A stretch of 64,000 nt of DNA, from NCBI GenBank assembly GCA_021776135.1, contig JAJFGL010000011.1, positions 26,845 to 90,844 of the forward strand, written 5' to 3'. A program made the translations under genes and the position numbers. Below, piece after piece: positions 38,622-51,139 of this stretch. The notes beneath the pieces were generated by a model. It had not been told where the DNA came from. It was given only the letters and a program-made list of their open reading frames with translations, and ran no database searches. Source of the DNA: Kiloniellaceae bacterium. GTDB lineage: Bacteria > Pseudomonadota > Alphaproteobacteria > Kiloniellales > J153. Within the stretch, counting starts at the first letter, position 1. Every line of letters begins with the position of its first letter.

Positions 38622-39254
38622 CTAGGTTTGGCGAAAAAGCCGCTTGGTCCAGGCCGAGAGGCCGTGGCGCGCCGATTCACGCTTTAACACCGCCGCGCTG
38701 GTAAGCCAATTCAACTGTATCGAGCGCCGCTGGCCGACGAAGGGCTTGTGTCCGTGAAAGGCATGGGGGCTGCAACGGAAGATCAGCATCGTGCCGCGCG
38801 CGGGCGGCACCTCGGCGGCGTAGTTCTCGATATCCTCGCCATCGCGCAACAGCCGTAAACGCCCGCCGCCGGCTTCCCATGCCGGGTTCATATAGATCAG
38901 GGCGGTCATCAGCTTGGCCGCCGAATCGGTGTGAATGCGGCCGTCCTTGGCGCGCGATTGGCCGCGCAGGGTGACCATGGTCGGGCGCCCGCTCAGGTCG
39001 ATACCGAACTTGGCCTCGACCGCCGCACGCATGGCCGGGCTTTCCAGGTCCTTGATAAGATCGTTGAAGACGGGACCGCCGGACTGGGACGCCACCGGGT
39101 GGCTGCCGCCGGTTTCGATCGCCGGAAAATCGGCCTCGAGCCCGGCGCAGGCCGCCGCGCGCACGAAGCCCGGCACGATCACATGATCGAAGGGGTCGGG
39201 GTCGAGCGGCGTGGCCGTGAAAAGCTCTAGATCGAGGCTTGAACTGGCGGGCAT
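38622..39254 (-). CDS. 2OG-Fe(II) oxygenase family protein
   Basis: A 210-aa oxygenase with the prolyl-4-hydroxylase-like fold. The first two iron ligands are His and Asp in GRIHTDSAAK, the third is His in PHAFHGHKPF, and the 2-oxoglutarate-binding Arg is in QRRSIQLNW. It starts at ATG 39254; the ORF-track start at 39497 runs into the ELM1 gene. The substrate is unknown. It lies 67 bases downstream of ELM1 on the same strand. Confidence 0.85.
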   Translation of the reverse strand: MPASSSLDLELFTATPLDPDPFDHVIVPGFVRAAACAGLEADFPAIETGGSHPVASQSGGPVFNDLIKDLESPAMRAAVEAKFGIDLSGRPTMVTLRGQSRAKDGRIHTDSAAKLMTALIYMNPAWEAGGGRLRLLRDGEDIENYAAEVPPARGTMLIFRCSPHAFHGHKPFVGQRRSIQLNWLTSAAVLKRESARHGLSAWTKRLFRQT

Positions 39255-39321
39255 GATTTCAGTTTGCTTGTGGGGTTGCTTGGCCTTTTTTATCGCCTGG
39301 CAGCCGAAAGCGCAAAGGGCG

Positions 39322-40302
39322 CTAACCCAAGCGGTCCGCGAAACGGCGCCGGATTTCCGCGGCCGCGCGCGCCGTTTCTTGCAGGGGCGTATAAGACCAG
39401 GTTTCCAAACGGCCTTCGAACGGCCGGGTAATTCCCTTGTCCCGCATGTCCGTGTGGAAGCGGCTGAATTTGCGCGAGCCGCCCTCCAGCTCGACAATAA
39501 AGACAGGTTTGCCTGTCGTCGCCGCTTCCGAAACCATGTTGACCGAATCGGCGGTGACGATCATGGCGTCGGCCAAGGCTAGGTATCCCATGTAGGGGTT
39601 GCCGCCGCCGCCGTCCCAAATCCGCGCCGGCAGGCCGTCGAGCGCCCGGCGGATCGCTTGCAGCACCTCCGGCGCGGTGCGCCGCGATGGCGTGACCAGC
39701 AGCCCCGCGCCTTCGCGCCGGGCCATGTCCGCGAGCTGCCGGCCGAGGATTTCGCCGCGCTTTTCGGACATGCGGTACACCTTGTTGCCGCCGCCCAGCA
39801 TCACCGCCACCAGGGGACGCGGCAGATCGGACCAGAGGGGCGCGAAATGGGCCGCCGCCTCATGGAGGCGCGCGGCGGTCACGCGGTTCATGCCGCCAAG
39901 GGTTTCGATTATATTGGGTCCGTTCAGCCGGTCGTGACTAGGCGCCACGATTATGTCGAACAAGGCCGGATCGACCGCCGGATTCTGTATTTGTATGGTG
40001 AAAGTAGCACCTTTCGAGGCCGCGCGTATGGCGGTCGACACGGCCACCGACTGCCGGCCGCTGGCGATCAGGAGGTCCGGCCAGGGCGGTGTCAGGCGGT
40101 CTTTCTTTGGCCCCAGGCTGGCGAGGGGATTGGGCACCCAGAGGGACGGCATCCAGCGCCAGGGCCGGCGGACTTGAACCCGCTTCACCACGGGCGCGGC
40201 GCCCAGGGCCTCGGCGAGCCCGATACACTGGGATTCCATACCGATCTTGCCATCGCTGACAACCCAGCAGACCGGCGATGGAGGAAGGGGAGGGGCATTC
40301 AT
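39322..40302 (-). CDS. Mitochondrial-fission ELM1 family protein
   Basis: A 326-aa protein of the ELM1 family (DUF1022), known in plants for a role in mitochondrial fission and widespread in alphaproteobacteria, where its role is not settled. Typical segments are VVSDGKIGMESQCIGLAEALG, ASGRQSVAVSTAIR and the glycosyltransferase-like end VTADSVNMVSEAATTGKPVFI. No membrane helix is evident. The fold suggests a GT-B-like enzyme acting on envelope sugars, which is inference. Confidence 0.88.
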   Translation of the reverse strand: MNAPPLPPSPVCWVVSDGKIGMESQCIGLAEALGAAPVVKRVQVRRPWRWMPSLWVPNPLASLGPKKDRLTPPWPDLLIASGRQSVAVSTAIRAASKGATFTIQIQNPAVDPALFDIIVAPSHDRLNGPNIIETLGGMNRVTAARLHEAAAHFAPLWSDLPRPLVAVMLGGGNKVYRMSEKRGEILGRQLADMARREGAGLLVTPSRRTAPEVLQAIRRALDGLPARIWDGGGGNPYMGYLALADAMIVTADSVNMVSEAATTGKPVFIVELEGGSRKFSRFHTDMRDKGITRPFEGRLETWSYTPLQETARAAAEIRRRFADRLG

Positions 40303-40439
40303 GGGCCGGGACTATCGCTTTCTGGTTCGAGCCGGGCAAGACATGGCCGCCCGCGGCGCTTGGCTAAACACGAGACGTTGGGTAATATAGTTGCGTGAAT
40401 GCGGGGCCGTATTACGGCGAAGTTTCAAAGAGGCAGCCT

Positions 40440-40937
40440 ATGCGCCGGGTCAAGCTGGACCGGATCGATCTGCACATCCTGAAGGATCTGCAGGATGATG
40501 GACGCATCACCAATGTCGAACTCGCGCGCCGCGCGGGCATCTCGGCGCCGCCCTGCCTGCGCCGGGTTCGGGCGCTGGAGGAAGCCGGTTACATCAAGGG
40601 CTATCACGCGCAGTTAAGCAGCGAATTGCTGAGCTTCGATGTGACTTTTTTCGCCCTGGTCGGTCTCGACAGCCAATCGGAAACCGTGCTGAGCGCCTTC
40701 GAGCGCGCCATGGCCGAATGGCCGGAGGTTCGCCAGTGCCACATGGCGCGCGGCCCCCACGATTTTGTCCTCAAGATAGTGGCCCGCAACACCGCCCATG
40801 AAAATCAACTGACGTCCATGCTGACCGCCGCGCCCCATGTGGTGACGGTGCAAACGATCCAGGTGATCCAGACCTCCAAGGCGCTGCCCGGGGTTCCGAT
40901 CGAACCGAACCGGCCACTTGGCGATAGCGAAACCTGA
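40440..40937 (+). CDS. Lrp/AsnC-family transcriptional regulator
   Basis: A 165-aa feast/famine regulator. The N-terminal helix-turn-helix is LDRIDLHILKDLQDDGRITNVELARRAGISAPPCLRRVRALEEAGYI and the C-terminal half is the RAM ligand-binding domain. ATG 40440 follows AGAGG; the ORF-track GTG start at 40395 was trimmed. It is convergent with greA, with two bases between the stops. Confidence 0.9.
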   Translation: MRRVKLDRIDLHILKDLQDDGRITNVELARRAGISAPPCLRRVRALEEAGYIKGYHAQLSSELLSFDVTFFALVGLDSQSETVLSAFERAMAEWPEVRQCHMARGPHDFVLKIVARNTAHENQLTSMLTAAPHVVTVQTIQVIQTSKALPGVPIEPNRPLGDSET

Positions 40938-40939
40938 AA

Positions 40940-41416
40940 TCAGGCGAATTTTACCCGCGCGATCTCATAGCCCTTTTCGCCCTTGGGGGTATGCACCTCA
41001 ACCGAATCGCCGACTTTCTTGCCGATGATGGCGCGCGACAGGGGCGCGGTGATCGCCAAGCGGCCTTGCTTAACATCCGCTTCGTCCTCGCCGACGATCT
41101 GATAGGTCATTTTTTTATCGGAATCCTCGTCGATCAGCGTGACGGTGGCGCCGAACATCACGGTCTTGCCGGACAGTTTCGAGACATCGATCACCTCGGC
41201 GCGGGAGATTTTTTCCTCCAATTCGCCGACCCGGCCCTCGATGAAGCTCTGGCGGTCCCGCGCGGCGTGATACTCCGCGTTTTCCGACAGGTCGCCGTGC
41301 TCGCGCGCTTCCGCGATGGCGCGGATGACCTCGTGCCGGGCCGTGCCCTTCAAATGACGCAACTCTTCTTCTAGCCGGGCCAAGCCTTCGGCTGTCATGG
41401 GTATCTTTTCGCTCAT
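40940..41416 (-). CDS. greA: Transcription elongation factor GreA
   Basis: Rescues backtracked RNA polymerase by stimulating transcript cleavage. The 158-aa protein has the N-terminal coiled coil with the tip [19 protein letters not shown], carrying the acidic residues that reach the active site, and the FKBP-like C-terminal domain ([26 protein letters not shown]). It follows carB on the same strand. Confidence 0.97.
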   Translation of the reverse strand: MSEKIPMTAEGLARLEEELRHLKGTARHEVIRAIAEAREHGDLSENAEYHAARDRQSFIEGRVGELEEKISRAEVIDVSKLSGKTVMFGATVTLIDEDSDKKMTYQIVGEDEADVKQGRLAITAPLSRAIIGKKVGDSVEVHTPKGEKGYEIARVKFA

Positions 41417-41448
41417 ACGTGCTTAATCCGTCACAGAGGTTTCGATGT

Positions 41449-44400
41449 CTAAAACGACCCTTTAAAATAGGACTGAAGTGGGGCTACTTCAAGCTGTCCG
41501 GCTTTCCAGGCGGCAATGGCCTGGGTTGCCGCGTCCGCACCCGAGGTCGTCGTATAGTAGGGGATTGATCTAATCAACGCCGTTCGGCGCAGTGTATAGC
41601 TGTCTTCGACCGATTTGCCACTCTCGGTCGTGTTTATCACAAGTTTGATATGCCCGGATATCATGGCGTCCACGATGTGCGGGCGGCCTTCGCGCACCTT
41701 GTTGACGGCCTCGACAGTCAGGCCATGGCCTTCGAGGTATTTGGCGGTTCCGCGCGTGGCGACCAGGGAAAAACCCAGCTCGGCGAGGCGCCGGCATATG
41801 GGCGGGACAAGATGTTTATCGGCATCGCGAACCGAGACGAAAACGCCTCCCTCCAAGGGTAAATCGACGCCGGCGCCAATCTGCGACTTCAGGAACGCGC
41901 GGGCAAAGCTCGTATCAATGCCCATGACTTCGCCGGTCGAGCGCATCTCGGGGCCCAGTATGATATCCACGCCGGGGAAGCGGGCGAAGGGAAAAACCGT
42001 TTCCTTGACGGCGACATGGCCGTTTTTCGCGGCCTCCAGATTGAAATCGCTCAACTTTTGGCCGGCCATGACACAGGCGGCGATCTTGGCGATCGCCACG
42101 CCGGTGGCCTTGGCGACGAAGGGCACGGTGCGGCTGGCCCTTGGGTTGACCTCCAGGACATAGATGTCGTCGTCGCGGACCGCGAACTGAACGTTCATCA
42201 AGCCAACGACGTTAAGCCCCTTCGCCAGGCATACTGTCTGGCGCTTGATTTCCGCGATGATGTCCTCGCTTAGGGAGTGCGGCGGCAGGGAACAGGCCGA
42301 ATCCCCGGAGTGGATGCCGGCTTCCTCGATATGCTCCATGATGCCCGCCACGTACACGCTGTCGCCGTCGCAGACCGCGTCGACGTCAACCTCGATCGCC
42401 TGGCTCAGATAGCGGTCGATCAGGACCGGGTTAGCGCCGGAGGCCCGAACGGCGTTGCGCATGTAGCGCTCCAGATCGGCGAATTCATGGACGATTTCCA
42501 TGGCCCGCCCGCCCAGCACATAGGACGGCCGGATCAGGACCGGCAGGCCGAGGCCTTCGGCGACGGCGCGGGCTTCCTCGGTGGTGGTCGCGGTCCCGCT
42601 CTCGGGCTGCTTGAGGCCCAAGCCGGTCAGGAGTTTTTGGAACCGGCCGCGATCCTCGGCCAGGTCGATGGCGTCGGGCGAGGTTCCCAGGATCGGGATT
42701 TTCGCCTGCTCCAGGGCCAGGGCGAGCTTGAGCGGCGTTTGCCCGCCGAACTGAACGATCGCGCCCAGCAAGTTGCCATGGCTTTGTTCGACGCGGGCGA
42801 TCTCGATGACGTCCTCGGCGGTCAAGGGTTCGAAGTACAGCCGGTCGGAGGTATCGTAATCGGTGGAGACCGTTTCCGGGTTGCAGTTGACCATGATGGT
42901 CTCGATCCCGGCGTCCTTCAGGGCATAGGCCGCGTGGACGCAGCAGTAATCGAATTCTATGCCCTGGCCGATCCGGTTCGGGCCGCCGCCCAGGATCATG
43001 ACCTTGTCGCGGCCGCTTGGCACCGCTTCGCACTCCGCCGGCTGGGTCTCGTTGCCTTCGTAGGTCGAATACATATAGGGCGTGTCGGAAGGGAACTCGC
43101 CGGCGCAGGTATCGACGCGCTTGAACACCGGCGCGGCGCCTAGCTTGTGGCGCAGGGCGGTGACCTTGGCCTCGTCCTGGCCGCTCAAGACTCCCAGGCG
43201 GGCGTCGGAGAAACCTAGTTTTTTCAGGCGCAGCATCCCACCCAGGTCTTGGGGCAGGCCCTGTTCGCGCAGGTTTTCCTCCGCCTTCACCAACGCCGCG
43301 ATTTGGCGCAGATACCAGGGATCGTAATGGGTCGCCGCCTGGATCGTCTCCAGGTCGAGGCCGTGACGTATTGCCTGGGCTATGGTGAGGATACGGTCCG
43401 GTCTGGGCTTGGCCAATTCACTGCGGACGGCGTCCACATCGACTTTACCGTCTTCGTCCAGGGCGCCGGGGATCTCGACCTCGTCGAGACCGCTGAGGCC
43501 GGTTTCCATGGAACGCAGGGCCTTTTGCAGGGATTCGGCGAAGCTTCGCCCCATGGCCATGGCTTCGCCGACCGACTTCATGGAGGTTGTCAGCAAAGGC
43601 TCGGTGCCCGGGAATTTCTCGAAGGTGAAGCGCGGTATCTTGGTCACGACGTAGTCGATGGCCGGCTCGAAAGCCGCCGGCGTGACCTTGGTAATGTCGT
43701 TGTCCAACTCGTCCAGGGTATAGCCGACCGCCAGCTTGGCGGCGATTTTCGCGATCGGAAATCCGGTCGCCTTGGAGGCCAGGGCGGAGGAGCGAGAGAC
43801 CCGCGGGTTCATCTCGATCACGACCATCTGCCCGTCGGCCGGATTGACCGCGAACTGTACGTTTGACCCGCCGGTATCGACGCCGATCTCGCGCAAGACC
43901 GCGATCGAGGCGTCGCGCATGATCTGGTATTCCTTGTCGGTCAAGGTCAGCGCCGGAGCGACCGTGACCGAATCGCCGGTATGTATGCCCATGGGATCGA
44001 TGTTCTCGATCGAGCAGATAATGATGCAGTTGTCGGCGCGGTCGCGCACGACCTCCATCTCGTATTCTTTCCAGCCGAGAACCGACTGCTCGATCAGCAC
44101 CTCGGTGGTCGGTGAGGCGCGCAGGCCGCCGCGCACGATCTCCTCGTATTCGTCGCGGTTGTAGGCGATGCCGCCGCCGGTGCCGCCCAGGGTGTAGGAG
44201 GGGCGGATGATCGCCGGCAGACCGATATCGTCAATGGCTTCAAGCGCCTGTTCGTAGGTCGTAACCGTGTGCGCGCGCGGCGTGGTGAGGCCGATCCGCC
44301 CCATGGCCTCGCGGAATTCATCGCGCGCCTCGGCCTTTTGAATCGAAGCCGCCTTGGCGCCGATCATCTCCACACCGTACTCGGCCAGGACGCCCATGCG

Positions 44401-44709
44401 CTCCAAGGCCAGGCCGGTGTTGAGGGCGGTTTGTCCGCCCATGGTCGGCAGCAGGGCGTCGGGGCGCTCGCGCGCGATCACCTTGGCCACCACCTCGGGC
44501 GTGACCGGCTCAACGTAGGTCGCGTCCGCCAGTCCCGGATCGGTCATGATGGTGGCCGGATTGGAATTGACCAAAATAACCCGGTAGCCGTCCTCGCGCA
44601 GGGCCTTGCACGCCTGGGTCCCCGAATAATCGAACTCGCAAGCCTGCCCGATCACAATCGGCCCGGCGCCGATAATCAGGATCGATTTTATGTCTGTGCG
44701 TTTAGGCAT
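41449..44709 (-). CDS. carB: Carbamoyl-phosphate synthase large subunit
   Basis: Makes carbamoyl phosphate from bicarbonate, ATP and ammonia supplied by CarA, for arginine and pyrimidine synthesis. The 1086-aa length is full. It has the two homologous ATP-grasp halves ([14 protein letters not shown] and [13 protein letters not shown]), each with its metal-binding NPR motif ([18 protein letters not shown] and [18 protein letters not shown]), and the C-terminal MGS-like regulatory domain ([15 protein letters not shown]). It lies four bases after carA. Confidence 0.98.
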   Translation of the reverse strand: MPKRTDIKSILIIGAGPIVIGQACEFDYSGTQACKALREDGYRVILVNSNPATIMTDPGLADATYVEPVTPEVVAKVIARERPDALLPTMGGQTALNTGLALERMGVLAEYGVEMIGAKAASIQKAEARDEFREAMGRIGLTTPRAHTVTTYEQALEAIDDIGLPAIIRPSYTLGGTGGGIAYNRDEYEEIVRGGLRASPTTEVLIEQSVLGWKEYEMEVVRDRADNCIIICSIENIDPMGIHTGDSVTVAPALTLTDKEYQIMRDASIAVLREIGVDTGGSNVQFAVNPADGQMVVIEMNPRVSRSSALASKATGFPIAKIAAKLAVGYTLDELDNDITKVTPAAFEPAIDYVVTKIPRFTFEKFPGTEPLLTTSMKSVGEAMAMGRSFAESLQKALRSMETGLSGLDEVEIPGALDEDGKVDVDAVRSELAKPRPDRILTIAQAIRHGLDLETIQAATHYDPWYLRQIAALVKAEENLREQGLPQDLGGMLRLKKLGFSDARLGVLSGQDEAKVTALRHKLGAAPVFKRVDTCAGEFPSDTPYMYSTYEGNETQPAECEAVPSGRDKVMILGGGPNRIGQGIEFDYCCVHAAYALKDAGIETIMVNCNPETVSTDYDTSDRLYFEPLTAEDVIEIARVEQSHGNLLGAIVQFGGQTPLKLALALEQAKIPILGTSPDAIDLAEDRGRFQKLLTGLGLKQPESGTATTTEEARAVAEGLGLPVLIRPSYVLGGRAMEIVHEFADLERYMRNAVRASGANPVLIDRYLSQAIEVDVDAVCDGDSVYVAGIMEHIEEAGIHSGDSACSLPPHSLSEDIIAEIKRQTVCLAKGLNVVGLMNVQFAVRDDDIYVLEVNPRASRTVPFVAKATGVAIAKIAACVMAGQKLSDFNLEAAKNGHVAVKETVFPFARFPGVDIILGPEMRSTGEVMGIDTSFARAFLKSQIGAGVDLPLEGGVFVSVRDADKHLVPPICRRLAELGFSLVATRGTAKYLEGHGLTVEAVNKVREGRPHIVDAMISGHIKLVINTTESGKSVEDSYTLRRTALIRSIPYYTTTSGADAATQAIAAWKAGQLEVAPLQSYFKGSF

Positions 44710-44713
44710 GGGG

Positions 44714-45925
44714 TCAGGCCGCGCTCTTGTGGGATTCGATCATGGCCACGAACCTCTCGAAGAGGTAGTGGCTGTCGCGGGGGCCGGGGGAGGCTTCGGG
44801 GTGGTATTGGACCGAGAAGATGGGGCGGTTCTTGACCCGCAAGCCCTCGTTGGTGCCGTCGAACAGGGAGACGTGGCTGACCTCGACGTTATCCGGCAGG
44901 CTTTCCGGCACCACCTGGAAGCCGTGATTTTGCGAGGTGATCTCGACCTTGCCCGTCGCCAGATCCTTGACCGGGTGATTGGCGCCCCGGTGGCCCAGGT
45001 GCATTTTTTGCGTACGCGCGCCCAGGGCTAGGGCCAGAATCTGGTGGCCCAGGCAAATGCCGAATATGGGCAGGCCGCTGTCGATCAGCGCCCGCACGAT
45101 GGGGATCGCGTAGCGGCCGGTCGCCGCCGGGTCGCCCGGCCCATTGGCCAGGAAAATGCCGTCGGGGCCGCGGGCCAGGATGTCGGCGGCCGAGGTGTCC
45201 GCCGGCACCACGGTCAGGCGGCAGCCCAGGGCGGCGAGGCAGCGCAGGATATTGCGCTTGGCGCCGTAGTCGATGGCCACGACATGATATTTCGGCGCTT
45301 CCAGCTTGCCGTAACCCCGGCCCAGCTCCCAGCTTGTTTCGTCCCAGTTGTAGCTCTGCCGGCAGGTGACCTCCTTGGCCAAATCCGCGCCCTCCAGGCC
45401 CGGCCAGGCCGTGGCCCGCTCTTGCAGCGCCGGGACATCGAAAGCGCCCTCCGGTGCGTGAACCAGGCAGGCCTTGGGGGCGCCAAGGTCGCGGATTCGC
45501 CGGGTCAGCGCCCGGGTGTCGATGCCGGCGACAGCGGCCAAACCCTGCGCCTTCAGCCAGGCGTCCAGGCCCTGCGCGGCGCGCCAGTTGGAGGGTTCCG
45601 TGATATCGCAGCGCAGGACCGCGCCCCTTACCGCCGGGGTTTGGGTCTCGATGTCTTCCGGGTTGGCGCCGACGTTGCCAATGTGGGGAAAGGTGAAGGT
45701 GACGATCTCTCCGGCGTAGGAGGGATCGGTGAGGATTTCCTGGTAGCCGGTCATGGCGGTATTGAAGCAAACCTCGCCCGTGGCCGTGCCGGCCGCGCCC
45801 AGGCCCCGGCCCCAAAAAACCGTCCCATCGGCCAGCACCAGAGCGCCTGTCGCGCCTTCGGGCCGCGCAAGAATCTTTGTTCCCATGGCACCGTTCGAGG
45901 CTGCGGCATGGGGCGCTAGGGTCAT
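44714..45925 (-). CDS. carA: Carbamoyl-phosphate synthase small subunit
   Basis: Glutamine amidotransferase subunit that feeds ammonia to CarB. The 403-aa product has the CarA N-terminal domain ([30 protein letters not shown]) and the class I glutaminase triad: Cys in [15 protein letters not shown] and the His/Glu pair in [12 protein letters not shown] 45925 was chosen over the ORF-track start at 46042; a further ATG 13 codons in ([11 protein letters not shown]) is an alternative. It is divergent from yqeY across a 263-bp AT-rich gap presumably holding both promoters. Confidence 0.95.
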   Translation of the reverse strand: MTLAPHAAASNGAMGTKILARPEGATGALVLADGTVFWGRGLGAAGTATGEVCFNTAMTGYQEILTDPSYAGEIVTFTFPHIGNVGANPEDIETQTPAVRGAVLRCDITEPSNWRAAQGLDAWLKAQGLAAVAGIDTRALTRRIRDLGAPKACLVHAPEGAFDVPALQERATAWPGLEGADLAKEVTCRQSYNWDETSWELGRGYGKLEAPKYHVVAIDYGAKRNILRCLAALGCRLTVVPADTSAADILARGPDGIFLANGPGDPAATGRYAIPIVRALIDSGLPIFGICLGHQILALALGARTQKMHLGHRGANHPVKDLATGKVEITSQNHGFQVVPESLPDNVEVSHVSLFDGTNEGLRVKNRPIFSVQYHPEASPGPRDSHYLFERFVAMIESHKSAA

Positions 45926-46188
45926 GTTTTGGCGGTTCCTCGGCGGAAGGCCATGGGCAACAATGGCGGCCACGGCGGTCGGGCAAGGGAGCGGCAGGTA
46001 TTCTCGCGGGCCCTGCGGCGCTCCTCCGGTGCGGCGGCCCATCTTTTACGGGAATACAGCTAAGCGGTCAAGTCTCGTTGGGGATAATTAATTAAATAAT
46101 ATCAATAAGTTACCGCAAGCGCGAAACGTTGCCATTTGACTCTTTTTCGATTACCCTTCGTGCCCTTCGAGGCCACGCGGAGTCCCCC

Positions 46189-46644
46189 ATGTTTCGATCT
46201 CGTCTGAACGAATCGCTGAAAGAGGCGATGAAGGCCAAGGAGGCGAGCCGGGTTTCGACCCTGCGGCTGATCCTCGCGGCCCTTAAGGACCGCGATATCG
46301 CCGCCCGTACAAAGGGTGAATCCGACGGCATTGGCGAGGACGAGATCCTTGAAATGCTTCAGAAAATGGTCAAGCAGCGCCAAGATTCGATCGAGATGTA
46401 CACCAGGGGCGAGCGCCCGGATCTGGTCGATAAGGAAACCGCCGAGATCGGGATTATCGAGCAGTTCCTGCCCAAGCAGCTTAACGAAGACGAAATCGGC
46501 GCCGCGGTCGGCGAGGTTATCGGCGACCTGGAGGCCGGGTCCATCAAGGACATGGGCCGGGTCATGGGCGAATTGAAACAGCGTTTCGCCGGGCGCATGG
46601 ATTTCGGCCGGGCCAGCGCCCTGGTAAAGAGCAGGCTGGCCTGA
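46189..46644 (+). CDS. yqeY: GatB/YqeY domain protein
   Basis: A 151-aa protein homologous to the tail domain of GatB, thought to bind tRNA. Typical segments are RLNESLKEAMKAKEASRVSTLRLIL, RGERPDLVDKETAEIGIIEQFLP and MGRVMGELKQRFAGRMDF. The ATG at 46189 was chosen from the family start (MFRSRLNE). It is upstream of dnaG, a common alphaproteobacterial arrangement. Confidence 0.93.
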   Translation: MFRSRLNESLKEAMKAKEASRVSTLRLILAALKDRDIAARTKGESDGIGEDEILEMLQKMVKQRQDSIEMYTRGERPDLVDKETAEIGIIEQFLPKQLNEDEIGAAVGEVIGDLEAGSIKDMGRVMGELKQRFAGRMDFGRASALVKSRLA

Positions 46645-46764
46645 ACCAGCCGCGCCGCGATAAGGTATTCGTTCGTCCGCCGCGCCGAAGATGCTTTAAC
46701 TTCCGGGCGCGCGCGTCCGTCGATGGCATTCCCGGCTTGGCGAAACCATGAATCATATGTTCCG

Positions 46765-48711
46765 ATGAGCTTTCCGCCCGGATTTCTGGATGAAATACGC
46801 GCCCGGGTTCCCCTGGCCGGGATCGTCGGACGCCGGGTCAAGCTGGCGCGGCGCGGGCGCGAATACACCGGCCTGTGCCCTTTCCATAACGAGAAGACGC
46901 CGTCCTTCACCCTCAACGAGGATAAGGGCTTCTATCATTGCTTCGGCTGCGGCGCCCATGGCGACGTCATGGGTTTCGTCATGCAGACCGAGGGGCTTTC
47001 CTTTCCCGAGGCGGTGGAGCGCCTGGCCGGCGAGGCCGGTCTCGAAGTGCCGCGCCCAACCCCCGAGGCCCGCGCGGCGGCGGCGCGCCAAGCGACGCTC
47101 CTTGAGGCCCTGGAAGCGGCGGCCTTGTGGTTCGAGCAGCAATTGACCACGTCAGCCGGCGCCGCGGCGCGGTCTTATCTGGAGGGCCGTGGCCTGGCGG
47201 CCGAGACCGTCTCCGCTTTTCGCCTGGGGTTCGCGCCGGATCGGCGTGGCGCATTACGGGCGGATCTCAAGTTGAAGGGTATTGACGATGAGCGCCTGGC
47301 CGAGGCCGGGCTTATCAAGATACCGGAGGACGGCGGCGCGCCCCGCGACTATTTCTTCAACCGGATTATTTTCCCCATCACCGACCGGCGCGGGCGGACG
47401 ATCGCCTTCGGCGGGCGGGCGCTTGGCGACTCCAAGGCCAAGTATCTGAACTCGCCCGATACGCCCCTGTTTCATAAGGGCCGGGTTCTTTATAACCTGG
47501 CCCGCGCCCGCCAGGCGGCGCGCGACGCCGGCGAGCTGATTGTCGCCGAGGGCTATATGGACGTCATCGCCCTGACGGCGGCCGGGTTCCCGGCGGCGGT
47601 GGCGCCCCTGGGCACCGCCGTGACTGCGGAACAACTAGGCGAGCTGTGGCGTCTGTGCGACGAGCCGGCGATGTGCCTGGATGGCGACGCGGCCGGCCAA
47701 AGGGCGGGCCAAAAAGTGGCGGAACGGGCTTTGCCCCTGCTGCAGCCCGGCAAAAGCCTGCGCTTCGCGGTGCTGCCCAAGGGCGAGGATCCGGACAGCC
47801 TGGTCCGCGGCGCCGGGCCGGCGGCCATGCGCCGGGTGTTAAAAGCCGCCCGCCCCTTGGTCGGCCTGGTTTGGTCCATGGAAACCCAATCCGGCCGCTT
47901 CGACACCCCGGAGCGTCAGGCGGGCCTCATCAAGGCCCTGGACGGGCGCTTGCGCGAGATTGCCGATGGGGATGTTCAAAAAGCCTATCGCGAAGCCTTG
48001 AACCGGCGGTTTTACGAGGTTTTCGGCTTCGGCGCCTGGGGCCGGCCGGCGCGCGCCGCCGCCGGGCGGGGCGGCTATAACCCGGGCCGGGGCTCCTTTG
48101 GCCTGAAAGGGCGGCGCCCGGGGGCGGGGAATCGGCTTTCGGGCCGCCGGGAGCCTGGCCGGACGCCTTGGATGGGCGGCACGGGCGCGGCGGCGCATCA
48201 AGCGCCGGATTTGCTGATCCGGCGCCAGGAACAGGTGCTTTTGGCCACCCTCGTTAACCACCCGGAACTAATTGTCGAGTATGCTGAAGACTTGGCCGAG
48301 CTCAATTTCGATTCCGATGCGTTGGAGCGGCTGTTTAAAGCCGCCTTGGACCTTGGCGCGCGGCAACCGGATCTTGACAGCGCGGCCATGAACTGCCACC
48401 TGACAGAGCAGGGCTTTGAGGAGATTTTTAGCGAGATACTGCACGCAAGGGTATACCTTCACGCCCGCTTCGCCCGGCCCGACGGCTCCCTGGAAGAAGC
48501 GCGCACGGGATTGTTGCACATCCTGGAAGGATATCACCGGCGGCGGGCGGAAGTAGAAAGCGACTTGGCGGGCCGCGATCTGGCGGCGGCCATGACGGAA
48601 GGTGTGGAGCCGGAAGGCGCCTTGGCCAACTTGGAAGCCAAGCAAAGGCAACTCAAGGAAAGCGACGAACGCTGGTTCGAACTTGACCGCCCGGATGGGG
48701 GGGATACGTAA
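46765..48711 (+). CDS. dnaG: DNA primase
   Basis: Lays RNA primers for replication. The product is 648 aa from ATG 46765. The N-terminal CHC2 zinc finger is CPFHNEKTPSF with FGCGAHGD, then the catalytic core and TOPRIM motifs (IVAEGYMDVIAL with the catalytic Glu, and LDGDAAGQRAG). A Gly/Arg-rich linker at about 430-480 leads to the C-terminal helicase-interaction domain (RRQEQVLLATLVNHPELI). The ORF-track start at 46723 was trimmed. Confidence 0.97.
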   Translation: MSFPPGFLDEIRARVPLAGIVGRRVKLARRGREYTGLCPFHNEKTPSFTLNEDKGFYHCFGCGAHGDVMGFVMQTEGLSFPEAVERLAGEAGLEVPRPTPEARAAAARQATLLEALEAAALWFEQQLTTSAGAAARSYLEGRGLAAETVSAFRLGFAPDRRGALRADLKLKGIDDERLAEAGLIKIPEDGGAPRDYFFNRIIFPITDRRGRTIAFGGRALGDSKAKYLNSPDTPLFHKGRVLYNLARARQAARDAGELIVAEGYMDVIALTAAGFPAAVAPLGTAVTAEQLGELWRLCDEPAMCLDGDAAGQRAGQKVAERALPLLQPGKSLRFAVLPKGEDPDSLVRGAGPAAMRRVLKAARPLVGLVWSMETQSGRFDTPERQAGLIKALDGRLREIADGDVQKAYREALNRRFYEVFGFGAWGRPARAAAGRGGYNPGRGSFGLKGRRPGAGNRLSGRREPGRTPWMGGTGAAAHQAPDLLIRRQEQVLLATLVNHPELIVEYAEDLAELNFDSDALERLFKAALDLGARQPDLDSAAMNCHLTEQGFEEIFSEILHARVYLHARFARPDGSLEEARTGLLHILEGYHRRRAEVESDLAGRDLAAAMTEGVEPEGALANLEAKQRQLKESDERWFELDRPDGGDT

Positions 48712-48799
48712 CATTTTGCCGCCCATGGCGGCCCGCGCGGAGGCCAAAGACCTCAAAAGGCCACGGTCATGCACAGGAAATTTAAGGGTGAAGAGCTAA

Positions 48800-50857
<2,058 letters not shown>

Positions 50858-50866
50858 GCCAGAGAA

Positions 50867-50922
50867 CAGGCATCAGGTATCGGGTATCGGAAAAGCAAGC
50901 GATCCCTGATCCCTGAAGCCTG
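50867..50922. repeat. Imperfect inverted repeat after rpoD, possible terminator
   Basis: Arms 50867-50888 and 50901-50922 pair at about 18 of 22 positions (CAGGCATCAGGTATCGGG against CCTGATCCCTGAAGCCTG). The same ATCCCTGA motif repeats again at 50928-50935. Its place just after rpoD suggests a terminator. No T-run follows, so it may be a Rho-dependent pause or a dispersed repeat. Confidence 0.45.
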
Positions 50923-50994
50923 ACTTCTGATCCCTGGCCCTTCCTAAGCCGATGAAGCCTTGATCGGCGGGGCCACTACGGGCAAAACAGACCC

Positions 50995-51070
50995 GGGCCC
51001 GTAGTTCAGCGGTCAGAACCCACCGCTCATAACGGTGTTGTCGCAGGTTCGAATCCTGCCGGGCCCACCA
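50995..51070 (+). tRNA. tRNA with anticodon CAT (Ile2 or Met)
   Basis: A 76-nt cloverleaf: acceptor GGGCCCG/CGGGCCC (7 perfect pairs), D-stem GTTC/GAAC, anticodon stem CACCG/CGGTG with loop CTCATAA giving anticodon CAT, T-arm GCAGG-TTCGAAT-CCTGC, and encoded CCA end. The D-stem is GTTC/GAAC rather than the usual GCTC/GAGC, a paired change. CAT can be elongator Met or lysidine-modified Ile2; the G-C-rich acceptor leans to Ile2, but this is not certain. An initiator is unlikely because the first pair is matched. Confidence 0.93.
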
Positions 51071-51139
51071 CGCAGCCTAGTCTCGATGCTGGCGTTCAAT
51101 GGGCTGTCCCGGTTTGCAACGTAGTTTGGGAGAAAACCC

